From Butyricicoccus faecihominis (lineage in GTDB: Bacteria > Bacillota > Clostridia > Oscillospirales > Butyricicoccaceae), in NCBI RefSeq assembly GCF_024462775.1, contig NZ_JANGCE010000002.1:186001-250000 (forward strand): 64,000 nucleotides of DNA. Reading direction: 5' to 3'. A program made the translations under genes and the position numbers. The notes beneath the pieces were generated by a model, which saw only the letters and a program-made list of their open reading frames with translations, made no database searches and had not been told where the DNA came from. Each line of letters starts with the position of its first letter. The stretch's first letter is position 1. Shown here in pieces: positions 35,192 through 46,612 of the stretch.

Positions 35192-35800
35192 TCATGCTTT
35201 TGAGTTTTCCGGCTCATTCACCTGTAAAAGCGTGACCTCGCCGGTTTGGGTATTGTACTTGGCGGCGGCAAAGGTCAAATCGGGCACGCTTGCCAGCACG
35301 GGGTCTGCCCGAAGCAGGGCAAGGCTGCTTAAAATATTGAAATTCTCCGCTTGTTCGGCCACCTGCTCGGGCAAGGCCGCTTGTCGGATCGCCTGTTCGA
35401 CCGAGGGGGCGATATGACTCAGCACCCGCTTCATGCAGCCGTTTCCCTTGCCTTGCAGCGCGCCCGCCACAGCGCCGCAGCCCGAATGGCCCATCACCAG
35501 CACCAGCCGCGCGCCCAGATCGGCGACCGCGTATTCCACGCTGCCGCGTTCAAAATCCGAAACCACGTTTCCAGCTGTGCGGATCGAAAAAATCTGCCCC
35601 AGCCCTTGGCAAAAAACCAGCTCCGGCGTGACGCGGGAATCCGAACAGCACAGCACCGCCGCCCGCGGCCGCTGCCCTTCGTTGCAGAGGCGGGCAATCT
35701 CCGTCCGGTCCGCGATGGCGGGGCCTTGCCCTTCGCGAAAGGCGCGGTTGCCCTCCAGCAGGCTTTCCAGCACCGCCCGGCCTTGCCCGCTTTGCTTCAT
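35192..35800 (-). CDS. Beta-class carbonic anhydrase
   Basis: A 202-residue zinc enzyme interconverting CO2 and bicarbonate. Ligands and catalytic residues are visible: Cys52, Asp54 and Arg56 in CCSDSR, His105 and Cys108 in GHSGCG. The ATG at 35798-35800 follows GGAAGGGG; an upstream in-frame start has none. It lies 19 bases after gatB and may ride on that operon, ending at the strong terminator. It may supply bicarbonate to carboxylases. Confidence 0.93.
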   Translation of the reverse strand: MKQSGQGRAVLESLLEGNRAFREGQGPAIADRTEIARLCNEGQRPRAAVLCCSDSRVTPELVFCQGLGQIFSIRTAGNVVSDFERGSVEYAVADLGARLVLVMGHSGCGAVAGALQGKGNGCMKRVLSHIAPSVEQAIRQAALPEQVAEQAENFNILSSLALLRADPVLASVPDLTFAAAKYNTQTGEVTLLQVNEPENSKA

Positions 35801-35819
35801 GCCATCGGCCCCTTCCCTG

Positions 35820-37250
35820 TTACAGCTTTGCAAGCTCCTCCGCGATCAGCTTATTGATGATCTGCGGATTGCCCTGTCCCTTGGAGGCCTTCATGCACTG
35901 GCCCACAAGGAAGCCGGTGACGTTTTTACCGGCCTTGAAGTCGGAAACGGCCTTTTCATTGTTTGCCAGCACGTCCTGCACGATCGCGCGAATCGCGCCC
36001 TCATCGGACACCTGCTTGAGGCCCATGCGTTCGACGATCGCCTCGACCGCTTCGTCGGTCTCAAACATGGCGGGCAGCACCTTTTTGCCTGCCGCGCCCG
36101 AAATCGTGCCCTGATCGATCAGCACGATCAGATCGATCAGCTTATCGGCGTTCAGCCTCGTGCTTTCCAACTCGACCGCCTTGTCGTTCAGATACTTGGA
36201 AATATCCGAAAGAATCCAGTTGGCGGCCGCCTTGGGTTTTACCTTGCCGGATTTCGCGCAACGGTCGAGCAGCTCCGCCTTGGCGAAGTTCTCCGAGATC
36301 AGGCGCGCTTCCATCGCGGTCATGCCGTACTCGTTCAGATAGCGCTCGTAGCGGCTGATCGGCAGCTCAGGGATCTCGCTTTCGATCCGGCGCATCCACT
36401 CGTCGTCGATCTCGACCGGAATCAGGTCGGGATCGGGGAAATAACGGTAGTCCTGCGCGTCCTCTTTGGTGCGCATGACGGTGTTTTTCAGCTTCACATC
36501 ATCCCAGCGGCGCGTTTCCTGCTGTACCTCACCGCCGTGCTCTACCAGATCGATCTGGCGCGCGATCTCGTAATCAATGGCGCGCACCGCGCCCGAGAAG
36601 GTGTTGACGTTCTTCATTTCCACGCGCGTACCCAGCGTATCCGATCCTTCCGGGCGGATGGACACGTTCACGTCGCAGCGGATCGAGCCTTCCTCCATCT
36701 TGCAATCCGAGATATCGAGGTAGCCGAGCGTGGTCTTGATCATTTCGAGAAATTCCTTGGCCTCCGCAGAGGAACGCAGGTCGGGCCGCGTGACCATTTC
36801 GATCAGCGGCACGCCGCAGCGGTTAAAGTCGACGACCGTGCCGTCGATCTCGTCATGCAACAGCTTGCCCGCGTCCTCCTCAAAATGGATGCGCTCCAAC
36901 CGGCAGGACTTTTTTTCGCCGTCCACATAGAAGAACACCTCGCCGTTTTCGCAAATCGGCACATCGAACTGCGAAATTTGGTAGGCCTTGGGCAGGTCAG
37001 GGTAAAAATAATTCTTACGGTCGGCCTTGCACAGCCGGTTTACCGTGCAACCGGTGGCCTTGCCCATCTTGGCGGCATAGTGCACGACCTCGCGGTTCAA
37101 TACGGGCAGCGCGCCCGGCATGCCCGTGCAGACCGGGCAGGTATGGGTGTTGATCGGCGCACCGAATCCGGTCGAACACGAGCAGTAGATCTTGCTCTTC
37201 GTCGATAGCTCCGCGTGCACCTCAAGGCCGATGACAGCTTCGTATTTCAT
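35820..37250 (-). CDS. gatB: Asp-tRNA(Asn)/Glu-tRNA(Gln) amidotransferase subunit B
   Basis: A 476-residue GatB of full length, starting YEAVIGLEVHAEL with the kinase-like cradle (CSTGFGAPINTHTCPVCTGMPG), zinc cysteines and a C-terminal YqeY-like tail. It phosphorylates the mischarged tRNA's acyl group for amidation with ammonia from GatA. It is third in the gatC-gatA-gatB order below ligA. An inverted repeat separates it from gatA. Confidence 0.96.
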   Translation of the reverse strand: MKYEAVIGLEVHAELSTKSKIYCSCSTGFGAPINTHTCPVCTGMPGALPVLNREVVHYAAKMGKATGCTVNRLCKADRKNYFYPDLPKAYQISQFDVPICENGEVFFYVDGEKKSCRLERIHFEEDAGKLLHDEIDGTVVDFNRCGVPLIEMVTRPDLRSSAEAKEFLEMIKTTLGYLDISDCKMEEGSIRCDVNVSIRPEGSDTLGTRVEMKNVNTFSGAVRAIDYEIARQIDLVEHGGEVQQETRRWDDVKLKNTVMRTKEDAQDYRYFPDPDLIPVEIDDEWMRRIESEIPELPISRYERYLNEYGMTAMEARLISENFAKAELLDRCAKSGKVKPKAAANWILSDISKYLNDKAVELESTRLNADKLIDLIVLIDQGTISGAAGKKVLPAMFETDEAVEAIVERMGLKQVSDEGAIRAIVQDVLANNEKAVSDFKAGKNVTGFLVGQCMKASKGQGNPQIINKLIAEELAKL

Positions 37251-37289
37251 TTAAATGTATTCACTCCTTAAACCTATCTGTCATTCTGA

Positions 37290-37344
37290 TGAGCGGAGCG
37301 AGGAAGAATCCCGCGCGTACGCGCGAGTTCCTTCGCTGCGCTCA
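37290..37344. repeat. Inverted repeat between gatA and gatB
   Basis: Arms TGAGCGGAGCGAGGAA and TTCCTTCGCTGCGCTCA (one mismatch) surround a CGCGCG-TACG-CGCGAG hairpin, making a nested 55-bp palindrome in the operon. There is no T-run, so it is not a terminator; it may stabilise the transcript ends or be a dispersed repeat. Confidence 0.65.
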
Positions 37345-37363
37345 GGAAGACGATGCGGGTAAC

Positions 37364-38830
37364 TTACAGTGCCGCGATAATATTCTTGAGACCGGACGCC
37401 TGCTCAAACGCAAGGCCGGCGTTTAAAAGCTTTTGCTCGCCAAAGCGCGGGCCGATCAGCTGCATGCCGACGGGCAGGCCCGCCGCGTCATAGCCGCAGG
37501 GTTGCACCAAACCGGGCAGGCCCGCGATGTTGACCGATACCGTGCAGATATCGCCCGCGTACATCTCGATCGGGCTGGCGGTCTTGGAGCCCAGCTCGTA
37601 CGCCGTCGTCGGCGCGACCGGGGTTAGAATCACATCGCACTTCCGGAACGCTTCGGCAAACTCCTCTTTGATCTTGCGCTGCGCGGCGCGCGCCTTTTTG
37701 TAGTAAGCATCATAATAGCCGGAGGACAGCACATAGGTGCCCAGCATAATGCGGCGCTGCACCTCGGCCCCAAAGCCCTCCGAACGGCTTTTAACATACA
37801 GGTCGATCAGATCCTCAAAGCCTTCGGCGCGGTAGCCGTACTTGACGCCGTCGAACCGCGCGAGGTTGGAGGACGCTTCCGCCGACGACAAAATGTAATA
37901 AACCGGCAGCGCATACTCCACAAGCGGCAGAGAGATCTCGAATACCTCGGCGCCTAGGCTTTTATAGGTCTCGGCGGCCTTCATCACGTTTTCGCGAACC
38001 TCATCCGAAACGCCCGCGCCGAAATACTCCTTCGGCAGGCCGATCTTCATGCCCTTGACGTCCGCGTTCAGGTTTTGGCGGACCGAGCCCTCAAACGGCG
38101 TCTTGACCGAGGTCGAATCGTGCAGCGGGTCGTGGCCGGTGATCGCGTCCAGCAGCATGGCCGCGTCCTCGATCGAACGGGCGAACGGGCCGATCTGATC
38201 CAGCGAGGATGCAAACGCGATCAGGCCATAGCGGGACACCGCGCCGTACGTCGGCTTGAGGCCGACCACGCCGCAGAACGACGCGGGCTGGCGGATTGAT
38301 CCGCCGGTGTCGGAGCCGAGCGAAAGCGGCGCTTCGCCCGCGGCCACGATCGCGGCCGAGCCGCCGGAGGAGCCGCCCGGCACGCGGTCCAGCCCGTGCG
38401 GGTTATGCGTCGGATGCACGGCTGAATTTTCACAGGAAGAGCCCATGGCGAACTCGTCCATATTGGCCTTGCCGGTGATGACCGCGCCGTGCGCGGCCAG
38501 CTTTTCCACGACCGTCGCGTTATACGGCGGCTTAAAGTTATAAAGCATTTTGGAAGCGCAGGTGGTCAGCGTTCCCTTGGTGCAAATATTATCCTTCACG
38601 GCGACCGGAATGCCCGCAAGCGGCGAAAGCGCTTCGCCCGCGGCGCGCTTATCATCCACCGCCTTCGCGGCGGCAAGCGCCGCGTCCTCGGTCACGGTCA
38701 CATAGCCCTGTACCTTGTCCTCCACGGCCTTGGTGCGCGCCAGCACGTCTTGCGCCAGCTCGACGGCGGAGATCTCCTTATTGCGGAGCTTATCGGACAG
38801 TTCCGCTGCTGTCTGCTTAAAAAGTTCCAT
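37364..38830 (-). CDS. gatA: Asp-tRNA(Asn)/Glu-tRNA(Gln) amidotransferase subunit A
   Basis: A 488-residue amidase-signature enzyme that releases ammonia from glutamine or asparagine. The Ser-cisSer-Lys triad is present: Lys in VAVKDNI, and [30 protein letters not shown] supplies both serines. Length and order match typical GatA. It starts 18 bases after gatC with GGAGGG upstream. Confidence 0.96.
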   Translation of the reverse strand: MELFKQTAAELSDKLRNKEISAVELAQDVLARTKAVEDKVQGYVTVTEDAALAAAKAVDDKRAAGEALSPLAGIPVAVKDNICTKGTLTTCASKMLYNFKPPYNATVVEKLAAHGAVITGKANMDEFAMGSSCENSAVHPTHNPHGLDRVPGGSSGGSAAIVAAGEAPLSLGSDTGGSIRQPASFCGVVGLKPTYGAVSRYGLIAFASSLDQIGPFARSIEDAAMLLDAITGHDPLHDSTSVKTPFEGSVRQNLNADVKGMKIGLPKEYFGAGVSDEVRENVMKAAETYKSLGAEVFEISLPLVEYALPVYYILSSAEASSNLARFDGVKYGYRAEGFEDLIDLYVKSRSEGFGAEVQRRIMLGTYVLSSGYYDAYYKKARAAQRKIKEEFAEAFRKCDVILTPVAPTTAYELGSKTASPIEMYAGDICTVSVNIAGLPGLVQPCGYDAAGLPVGMQLIGPRFGEQKLLNAGLAFEQASGLKNIIAAL

Positions 38831-38848
38831 TCTGCTGCTGTCCCTCCC

Positions 38849-39136
38849 TTATTCGACGACGCGCGGCACGGCCACGCCGCCCGCCTGAAAGTCCGGCGCG
38901 TTCGGCGCGACCAGCTCGTCCGGTGTAAATTCCTGAATCACTTCGTCCTCATGGAACGCGTTCTTGCGTTCGGTGTCGATCACATCGGTGATATCGCCCA
39001 GATCAAGGTCGGCCAGCTTGTCCACCATGCCGACGATGCCCTGCATATCCTCCGCCAGCCGGTCGAACACGCCGCCATTGGAATCGAGTCGCGCCAAAAC
39101 GGCGATGTGCTCGATCTCACCCCGCGAAATTGCCAT
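38849..39136 (-). CDS. gatC: Asp-tRNA(Asn)/Glu-tRNA(Gln) amidotransferase subunit C
   Basis: A 95-residue GatC that clamps GatA to GatB. The N-terminus ISRGEIEHIAVLARL and the FHEDEVIQEFTPDELVANAP-like linker are typical. It begins one base after the ligA stop, with AGGAGGA inside the ligA end, so it is coupled to ligA. Confidence 0.93.
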   Translation of the reverse strand: MAISRGEIEHIAVLARLDSNGGVFDRLAEDMQGIVGMVDKLADLDLGDITDVIDTERKNAFHEDEVIQEFTPDELVAPNAPDFQAGGVAVPRVVE

Positions 39137-39137
39137 A

Positions 39138-41162
<2,025 letters not shown>

Positions 41163-41203
41163 TTATTATACCAAATTTTCTCGCCCACTGAAAGAGGGAA
41201 TTT

Positions 41204-41331
41204 AATTAATTAGGAATTAGTAATGAGTAGTTAGTAATTGTGGTATCGCGCGGGGCGCGATCATCAAATCAATCGGCCCGCGGCCATTCCTTGTTTTTAA
41301 TTCCTAATTCCTAACTACTAATTCCTAATTG
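41204..41331. repeat. AT-rich palindromic repeat element, copy B
   Basis: Second member of the family at 30502-30636: arms of TAGGAATTAGTAATGAG type and their inverted copy, the shared TTGTGGTATCGCGC junction, and a GC-rich core with different stem sequences. Its end overlaps the stop codon of yunB, so the last codons of that gene are donated by the element. Confidence 0.75.
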
Positions 41332-42008
41332 GTTTCCGCGTAATCGTTGATTTTTCCCAGCAGACCGTCCCTCGTATCGTCGATATAGGTATACTGCTCG
41401 GGTACGGTGCCGATGATCACGGTATCCGTCACCGGATAGGAAGTCTTCACCTCTTTATACGTCACGCCGAACGGGGTCAGGATGCGGAAGCCCGCCCGCA
41501 CCTCGATCAGGATGTTATGCCGTGTTTGGTTGATGCCGGCGGAGGAAAACGCGCTGACGAACTCGGCGGACATCTGCGATAGCGCGGTCATGCCGACATC
41601 CACCGTCGGCCCCATGCCGCTGAACAGCGAGGGCGCGAACACCGAGCCGAGCGGCACCTCTACCGTTGTCTGCTCCAGATCCTCCAGCCGTTCAAATAGG
41701 CCGTTGACGAGCGCGGCCTTGATCTGGCCGATCGCGATTACATCGGTTTTCAGCGCGGTGACATGGTTTTCGTCGTCTCTTTCCAGTACGACCAGATTTT
41801 CATAGGTTTCTCGGTCTGCGTATATTTTATCCTGCAAAACGTTGTTGATCTCTTGCAAGGCGCTGTCTTCGCATAAATTCACTGCATATTCCATAAAAAC
41901 CGGCCGAAACCGCAACGTGATCACAGCGGCGAGCGCCAATACAACCAGCGCGCAAACGACCAGCCACCGCGCGCCCCGCCCTCTTCTCCGGTACCTTCTT
42001 CGCCGCAT
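41325..42008 (-). CDS. yunB: Sporulation protein YunB
   Basis: A 227-residue sporulation protein: an Arg-rich N-terminus, one signal-anchor helix (residues about 13-32), then an extracytoplasmic domain with FRPVFMEYAVNLC and GSVFAPSLFSGMGPTVDV, as in the sigma-E-controlled YunB family. Exact role unknown. The last codons lie in the palindromic repeat. Its presence supports a spore-forming ancestry. Confidence 0.88.
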   Translation of the reverse strand: MRRRRYRRRGRGARWLVVCALVVLALAAVITLRFRPVFMEYAVNLCEDSALQEINNVLQDKIYADRETYENLVVLERDDENHVTALKTDVIAIGQIKAALVNGLFERLEDLEQTTVEVPLGSVFAPSLFSGMGPTVDVGMTALSQMSAEFVSAFSSAGINQTRHNILIEVRAGFRILTPFGVTYKEVKTSYPVTDTVIIGTVPEQYTYIDDTRDGLLGKINDYAETN

Positions 42009-42138
42009 TCACACCAACCCCTTCAGGGTCAGTATACGCGGAACACGCAGTCTGGTATCACAAAGATTGAACGCGGCACCCCGCCTGCTGTTTTCTATTT
42101 TGTGCCCGCCGCCGCATGATGGACGTTTTCTAAAGACA

Positions 42139-42174
42139 AAAAGGCCCGCTGCAGCATGCAGCGGGCCTTTGAAC
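42139..42174 (-). terminator. Terminator of the cmk-plsC-ispH/S1 operon
   Basis: On the minus strand, AAAGGCCCGCTGCA with its complement and a 3-base loop, followed by TTTTTG, just after the S1 stop. Confidence 0.9.
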
Positions 42175-42185
42175 GCATTTGAAAC

Positions 42186-44120
42186 TTATTCGTCGTCGTA
42201 CTCGTCGTCATCGACAAGCAGAGCGCGGATGGAAAGGGATACCTTCTTCTTCTCATCGTTGATGTCGATGATCTTGGCATCCACCTGCTGGCCGGCGGTC
42301 AGCGCATCCTCGGGCTTGGCGATGCGGTGATCGGCGATCTGCGAAATGTGGATCAGGCCGTCCACGCCCGGTACGATCTCAGCGAACGCGCCGAAGGGCA
42401 TGAACTTGAGGATCTTGACTTCCGCTACGTCGCCCACAGCGTAGTTGGACTTAAATACGTTCCACGGATTGTCCTCCTCGCGCTTGTAGCCGAGAGAGAT
42501 CTTCTTGTTTTCCTTGTCCAGACCGATTACAAACACCTTGATCTGATCGCCGACAGCGACGACCTCGCTCGGGTGCTTGATGCGGCCCCAAGACAGCTCG
42601 GAGATATGGACCATGCCGTCCACGCCGCCGATGTCTACGAACGCGCCGTAGCTCGTCAGGGACTTTACGGTGCCGTCGTACTCGTTGCCGACCTCGATGG
42701 TCTCCCAGATCTTTTCAGCGGCAACCTTGCGGGCTTCCTGCTGGATCTGGCGGATCGAACCGACCACGCGCTTGCGCTGGCGGTTGATCTCGGTAATATA
42801 GAAGGACTGCTTGGTCTTAACCAGCTGGCTCATCGGCTGATCCTTGGGCACGCCGGTCTGGCTGGCGGGCACAAACACACGCACGCCGAACGCCGTGGCG
42901 ACAACGCCGCCGCGGTTCTCTTCGACGATAATGCCTTCGACGACCGCGTGGTCCTCAAACGCCTTCTCGATGGTCTCCCAACCCTTGAGCTGATCGACGC
43001 GCTTCTTGGACAGGGTAACGGTACCCTCGCCGTCGTTGACACGAACGACAACGGCTTCGATCTCATCGCCGGGGTGGATATTGGCGTTTACGTCGTAGGA
43101 CGGGTCGTCGGACAGCTCGCTCAGCGGGATGTAAGCGGTATGCTTAACGCCTAAATCGACCTGCACATCGGTCGAGGAAATCGCTACTACCGTACCGGTG
43201 ACTTTCTCTCCTGTATTTAAAGTTTTGAAGGACTCTTCGAGCATCGCCGCAAAGTCTTCACCATTTTCAATTTTCGTTTCTTCGCTCATCATGTTACTGA
43301 CCTCCTTAATTATCCATGCCGGTGTGGATGCTCCCGCCGTGATCCCGACCCTGCGGCCGTGCCCGCGCTCCTGTGCCTGAAGCTCCTCGGCGTCCTCGAT
43401 GAGCAGGACGTTTCCGCACAGCGAGCGGCTGATCTCGTACAGCCGTTTGGTGTTGGAACTTTTTTTATCACCGATTACGATCATCTCATCCGACGCACCG
43501 GCAAGCAGACGAGCCTCCGACTGGCGCTCATCCGTCGCTTTACATATTGTATCAAAAATTTTGAGGTTTGTACACCTTTTTTTTAGTAAGCCGATAGATT
43601 TATTCCAAAGCGTTCGGTTTACTGTCGTCTGCGCGACGACAGAGATCGGCCGCCGGCAAAAGGCGGGGTCTTCCACGGCGCGCGCGGTCTCCGTTTCGCT
43701 TGCCAGAACGACCGATTCCCCGCACCAGCCCTGTATGCCCACCACCTCTGGATGGCCCGGGCTGCCGAAGATGACGACGAGCCGCCCGTCGGCCGATTGC
43801 TCGTCTGCTATTTTATGGATCTTATGCACAAAGGGGCAAGTCGCGTCGAATATCTCGCAGCGCTTTTCGGCCAGCTGCCTCAGTGCCGCGCGGGGCACGC
43901 CGTGCGCGCGGATCAAAACGGGCGCGCCGTCCGGAATCAGCGCGATCTCCCCCGCGGTCTGCACGCCCTTTTCGGTGAGCCGGTCTATCTCATGCTGGTT
44001 ATGGATGATCTCGCCGTAAGCGTAAATGCGACCGCGTTTTTCAGCTTCCGCCTCTGCCAGCTCGACCGCGCGGCGCACGCCGAAACAGAACCCGGCGGTT
44101 TTGGCGACGGTCACACTCAT
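42186..44120 (-). CDS. ispH: Fused HMBPP reductase (IspH) and ribosomal protein S1
   Basis: A 644-residue two-part protein usual in Clostridia. Residues 1-280 are IspH, the last enzyme of the MEP isoprenoid route, with conserved cysteines in AGFCFGVRRAVE, DATCPFVHKIH and DTICKATDERQ for the [4Fe-4S] cluster. Residues about 300-630 hold four S1 RNA-binding repeats (for example GTVKSLTSYGAFVDIGGVDGMVHISEL). The ATG at 44118-44120 overlaps the plsC stop by 4 bases; a longer reading frame upstream only reflects overlap with plsC. Confidence 0.95.
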   Translation of the reverse strand: MSVTVAKTAGFCFGVRRAVELAEAEAEKRGRIYAYGEIIHNQHEIDRLTEKGVQTAGEIALIPDGAPVLIRAHGVPRAALRQLAEKRCEIFDATCPFVHKIHKIADEQSADGRLVVIFGSPGHPEVVGIQGWCGESVVLASETETARAVEDPAFCRRPISVVAQTTVNRTLWNKSIGLLKKRCTNLKIFDTICKATDERQSEARLLAGASDEMIVIGDKKSSNTKRLYEISRSLCGNVLLIEDAEELQAQERGHGRRVGITAGASTPAWIIKEVSNMMSEETKIENGEDFAAMLEESFKTLNTGEKVTGTVVAISSTDVQVDLGVKHTAYIPLSELSDDPSYDVNANIHPGDEIEAVVVRVNDGEGTVTLSKKRVDQLKGWETIEKAFEDHAVVEGIIVEENRGGVVATAFGVRVFVPASQTGVPKDQPMSQLVKTKQSFYITEINRQRKRVVGSIRQIQQEARKVAAEKIWETIEVGNEYDGTVKSLTSYGAFVDIGGVDGMVHISELSWGRIKHPSEVVAVGDQIKVFVIGLDKENKKISLGYKREEDNPWNVFKSNYAVGDVAEVKILKFMPFGAFAEIVPGVDGLIHISQIADHRIAKPEDALTAGQQVDAKIIDINDEKKKVSLSIRALLVDDDEYDDE

Positions 44121-44701
44121 ATGGTATCCTTCAGCGCATAAATGCGGCGCAGGATATCGTCCGCGATCACCGCGTAATCCTTTTCCTTGGAATCTGGCAG
44201 GAACGGCTTGCCGATCACGACCGTGGCATGGCAGCGGCGGCCCTTGCCCTCTGAAATGTACATGGGCAGAATCGGCGCGCGGGTCTTGACCGCGAGCATC
44301 GCCGCGCCCTTTTTCGTCTCCCCCTCGGCCGCGTCGCGCGTGCCCTGCGGGAAGATGATGAGTTTTTGCCCTTGCTTTACCGTATTCAGCGCCGTTTTGA
44401 TCGCGGTGATATCCGCGCCGCCCCGGTCGATCGGGAACGCGCCCAGCCAAGTGATCAGCGGACCGAGCAAGCCCTTCTGGAACAGCTCCTTTTTCGCCAT
44501 CAGCCGCAGCGGCACCTTGCCGCCGAGCGCGGACGCGGCCAGCGGCGGATCGGACAGCTGGCAGTGGTTGGGACAGACGACGCAGCCGCCCGCCGGGATG
44601 TTTTCCCGCCCTTTTACCGTAAAGCCATAATAGATATGATAGGCCAGCGCCACGAACGGGATCGCGATGCGCTGAAACCAGCGATGATATTTACTTTTCA
44701 T
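44117..44701 (-). CDS. plsC: 1-acyl-sn-glycerol-3-phosphate acyltransferase
   Basis: A 194-residue acyltransferase of membrane phospholipid synthesis. The usual NHxxxxD active site reads NHCQLSD, and the FPQGTR glycerol-phosphate-binding motif is intact. An amphipathic N-terminus anchors it to the membrane. Coupled by 4-base overlaps to cmk before and ispH after, an arrangement common in Clostridia. Confidence 0.92.
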   Translation of the reverse strand: MKSKYHRWFQRIAIPFVALAYHIYYGFTVKGRENIPAGGCVVCPNHCQLSDPPLAASALGGKVPLRLMAKKELFQKGLLGPLITWLGAFPIDRGGADITAIKTALNTVKQGQKLIIFPQGTRDAAEGETKKGAAMLAVKTRAPILPMYISEGKGRRCHATVVIGKPFLPDSKEKDYAVIADDILRRIYALKDTI

Positions 44702-45378
44702 GCTGTCTCCTCCTTTTCCCGAATGATGCGTACGACCGCTGCTATGCTCTCCGCGAGCGTCAAATCGCTCGTATCGAGCTTAATAGCATCCTCCGCTTGG
44801 CGAAGCGGGGCGATAGCGCGCGTCATATCCTGCCGGTCGCGCCTTTCGATATCTTGCGCAACGCTTTGCAGCGTTACGGTAAGTCCCTTTTCGCAAAGCT
44901 CGTCGTACCGGCGCTTGGCCCTGCACGCGACCGAGGCGGTCAAAAAGATCTTCACCTGCGCGTCCGGCAGAATGACCGTGCCGATATCGCGCCCATCCAT
45001 AATGACGTTGTTCTCTCGGGCCATGCCGCGCTGTAAATCGAGCAAGAACCGCCGTACCTCGGGCACGGCTGAAACCTTGGAGGCGTACTGCGCGATCTGC
45101 GGCGTGCGAATGGCCGCCGAAACGTCCTCGCCGCCCAGCAACACGTGCTGCACGCCGTCTTCGTATCGCAGCGAAACACGCAGGCCGTCAAGGGCCGCAA
45201 TAATACCCGCCGTATCCTCTTCCGCCACGCCGCGGCGGCAAACGCAAAGGCCGATCGCGCGATACATCGCGCCCGTATCCACATAGATGAAGCCGAGCTG
45301 CGCCGCCGCCGCCCGCGCCACTGTCGATTTGCCCGCGCCCGAAGGCCCGTCAATCGCAACCGCAAGATATCCCATCAT
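44698..45378 (-). CDS. cmk: Cytidylate kinase
   Basis: A 226-residue kinase phosphorylating CMP and dCMP with ATP. Walker A GPSGAGKST at the N-terminus, the NMP-binding DTGAMYRAI and the MDGRDIGTVILPDA segment are typical. The ATG at 45376-45378 follows GGAGG by 5 bases; the next codon is also ATG. Long upstream frame extension is antisense-like noise without an RBS. Confidence 0.94.
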   Translation of the reverse strand: MMGYLAVAIDGPSGAGKSTVARAAAAQLGFIYVDTGAMYRAIGLCVCRRGVAEEDTAGIIAALDGLRVSLRYEDGVQHVLLGGEDVSAAIRTPQIAQYASKVSAVPEVRRFLLDLQRGMARENNVIMDGRDIGTVILPDAQVKIFLTASVACRAKRRYDELCEKGLTVTLQSVAQDIERRDRQDMTRAIAPLRQAEDAIKLDTSDLTLAESIAAVVRIIREKEETA

Positions 45379-45388
45379 AGCTTCCTCC

Positions 45389-46612
45389 CTATGCGTGCGC
45401 CGCGGAAAGCCCGGCAAGCCTTCCGGTCGACCACGCGATCTGTAAATTGAACCCGCCGGTATAGCCGTCCACGTCGAGCACCTCGCCCGCGAAATACAGG
45501 CCGGGCGTTTTTTTCGATTCCATCGTCTTGGGGCTGACCTCCTTGACGGATACGCCGCCCGTGGTGACAATCGCTTCCTCCACCGGACGCTTGCCCGACA
45601 GGGCGACCGGAAACGCGCGCAGCGTGTGCAGCAGCTTCCGCCGTTCCTCCTTGGTGATGGAATGCACCTTGGCGCGCGGATCGATCCCGGCCGCCAATAT
45701 CACGGCGGGGATCATCTTACGCGGCAACAGCTCGCCCAAGGCGTTAACAAAATCGCTATTTTTATGCTTTTCAAAGTCGCTCAGCAATCGCTTGTCAAGC
45801 GTTTTTTCATCCAGCGCGGGCTTAAGGTCGATCTCCGCGCGGTAAGTTTTGCTACCAAAATGCCGCATGTGCGCCGAAGCGGACAGCACCAGCGGACCGG
45901 ATAGGCCGAAATGCGTAAACAGCATTTCGCCAAAATCCTCATAAATCTTTTTATCGTTTTCCAGAATGCTGAGCCTCACGTTGCGCAGGCTCAACCCCAT
46001 CAGCTCGCCGCACACGTTCCCCGCTTCGGTCAGCGGCACGAGCGAGCCGTTCGGCGGCACGATCTTGTGCCCCAGCGCCTTAGCGAAGCGGTAGCCGTCG
46101 CCGGTCGAGCCGGTCTGCGGATAGGACACGCCGCCGGTGGCCAAGATCACAGCGTCCGCCTCGTAGGTCTTGCCGCCCGCGCGCGCGCCGGTCACGCGGC
46201 CATCCGCCGCGGTGAGCTCCTCCACGGCTTCGTTTACAATCGTAACACCCGATTGTTTGTTCCATGTAAAAAGCGCGTCAATAATATCGGCGGATCGATC
46301 GGAAACCGGAAAAACACGGTTTCCCCGCTCGGTCTTGAGCGGCACGCCGCGCGCCTCAAAGAAATCCTTTACATCCTGCGCGGAAAAACAGCCCAGCGCG
46401 GAATACAGAAAGCGCGGATTGACCGGTACATTCTGCAAAACGGTTTCGTTATCGCAATCATTGCACACATTGCAGCGGCCCTTGCCGGTGATGAAAAGCT
46501 TGCGCCCCACCTTTTCATTCTTTTCAAACAGAGTGACGCGCGCGCCCTGCTCCGCGGCCGTGCCCGCCGCCATCAGTCCGGCGGCGCCGCCGCCAACGAC
46601 TAAAATATTCAA
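45389..46612 (-). CDS. FAD-dependent oxidoreductase, HI0933/YhiN family
   Basis: A 407-residue flavoprotein. The N-terminal dinucleotide-binding GGGAAGLMAAGTAAEQGARVTLFEKN and the C-terminal GLYFAGEVLDVDGYTGGFNLQIAWSTG define the HI0933/BaiN-like family. A CNVCND cysteine pair at about residues 62-67 is typical too. BaiN was assigned to bile-acid dehydroxylation in Clostridium scindens, but most members have no known substrate. It overlaps the downstream end of the RpiR regulator gene by 4 bases and precedes cmk. Confidence 0.9.
   Translation of the reverse strand: MNILVVGGGAAGLMAAGTAAEQGARVTLFEKNEKVGRKLFITGKGRCNVCNDCDNETVLQNVPVNPRFLYSALGCFSAQDVKDFFEARGVPLKTERGNRVFPVSDRSADIIDALFTWNKQSGVTIVNEAVEELTAADGRVTGARAGGKTYEADAVILATGGVSYPQTGSTGDGYRFAKALGHKIVPPNGSLVPLTEAGNVCGELMGLSLRNVRLSILENDKKIYEDFGEMLFTHFGLSGPLVLSASAHMRHFGSKTYRAEIDLKPALDEKTLDKRLLSDFEKHKNSDFVNALGELLPRKMIPAVILAAGIDPRAKVHSITKEERRKLLHTLRAFPVALSGKRPVEEAIVTTGGVSVKEVSPKTMESKKTPGLYFAGEVLDVDGYTGGFNLQIAWSTGRLAGLSAAHA

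Noticed and set aside
35433-37208. Long plus-strand frame of 591 codons
   Set aside because: It is antisense to gatB and carbonic anhydrase, with unlikely residue composition; a GC-rich shadow frame.
37290-37344. Terminator between gatA and gatB
   Set aside because: The stem is long, but no T-run follows on the transcribed strand, and gatA-gatB are normally co-transcribed.
44121-44450. N-terminal extension of the ispH-S1 reading frame
   Set aside because: It overlaps plsC in another frame, has Arg/Gly-rich noise and no RBS; the ATG at 44118-44120 starts the real IspH.
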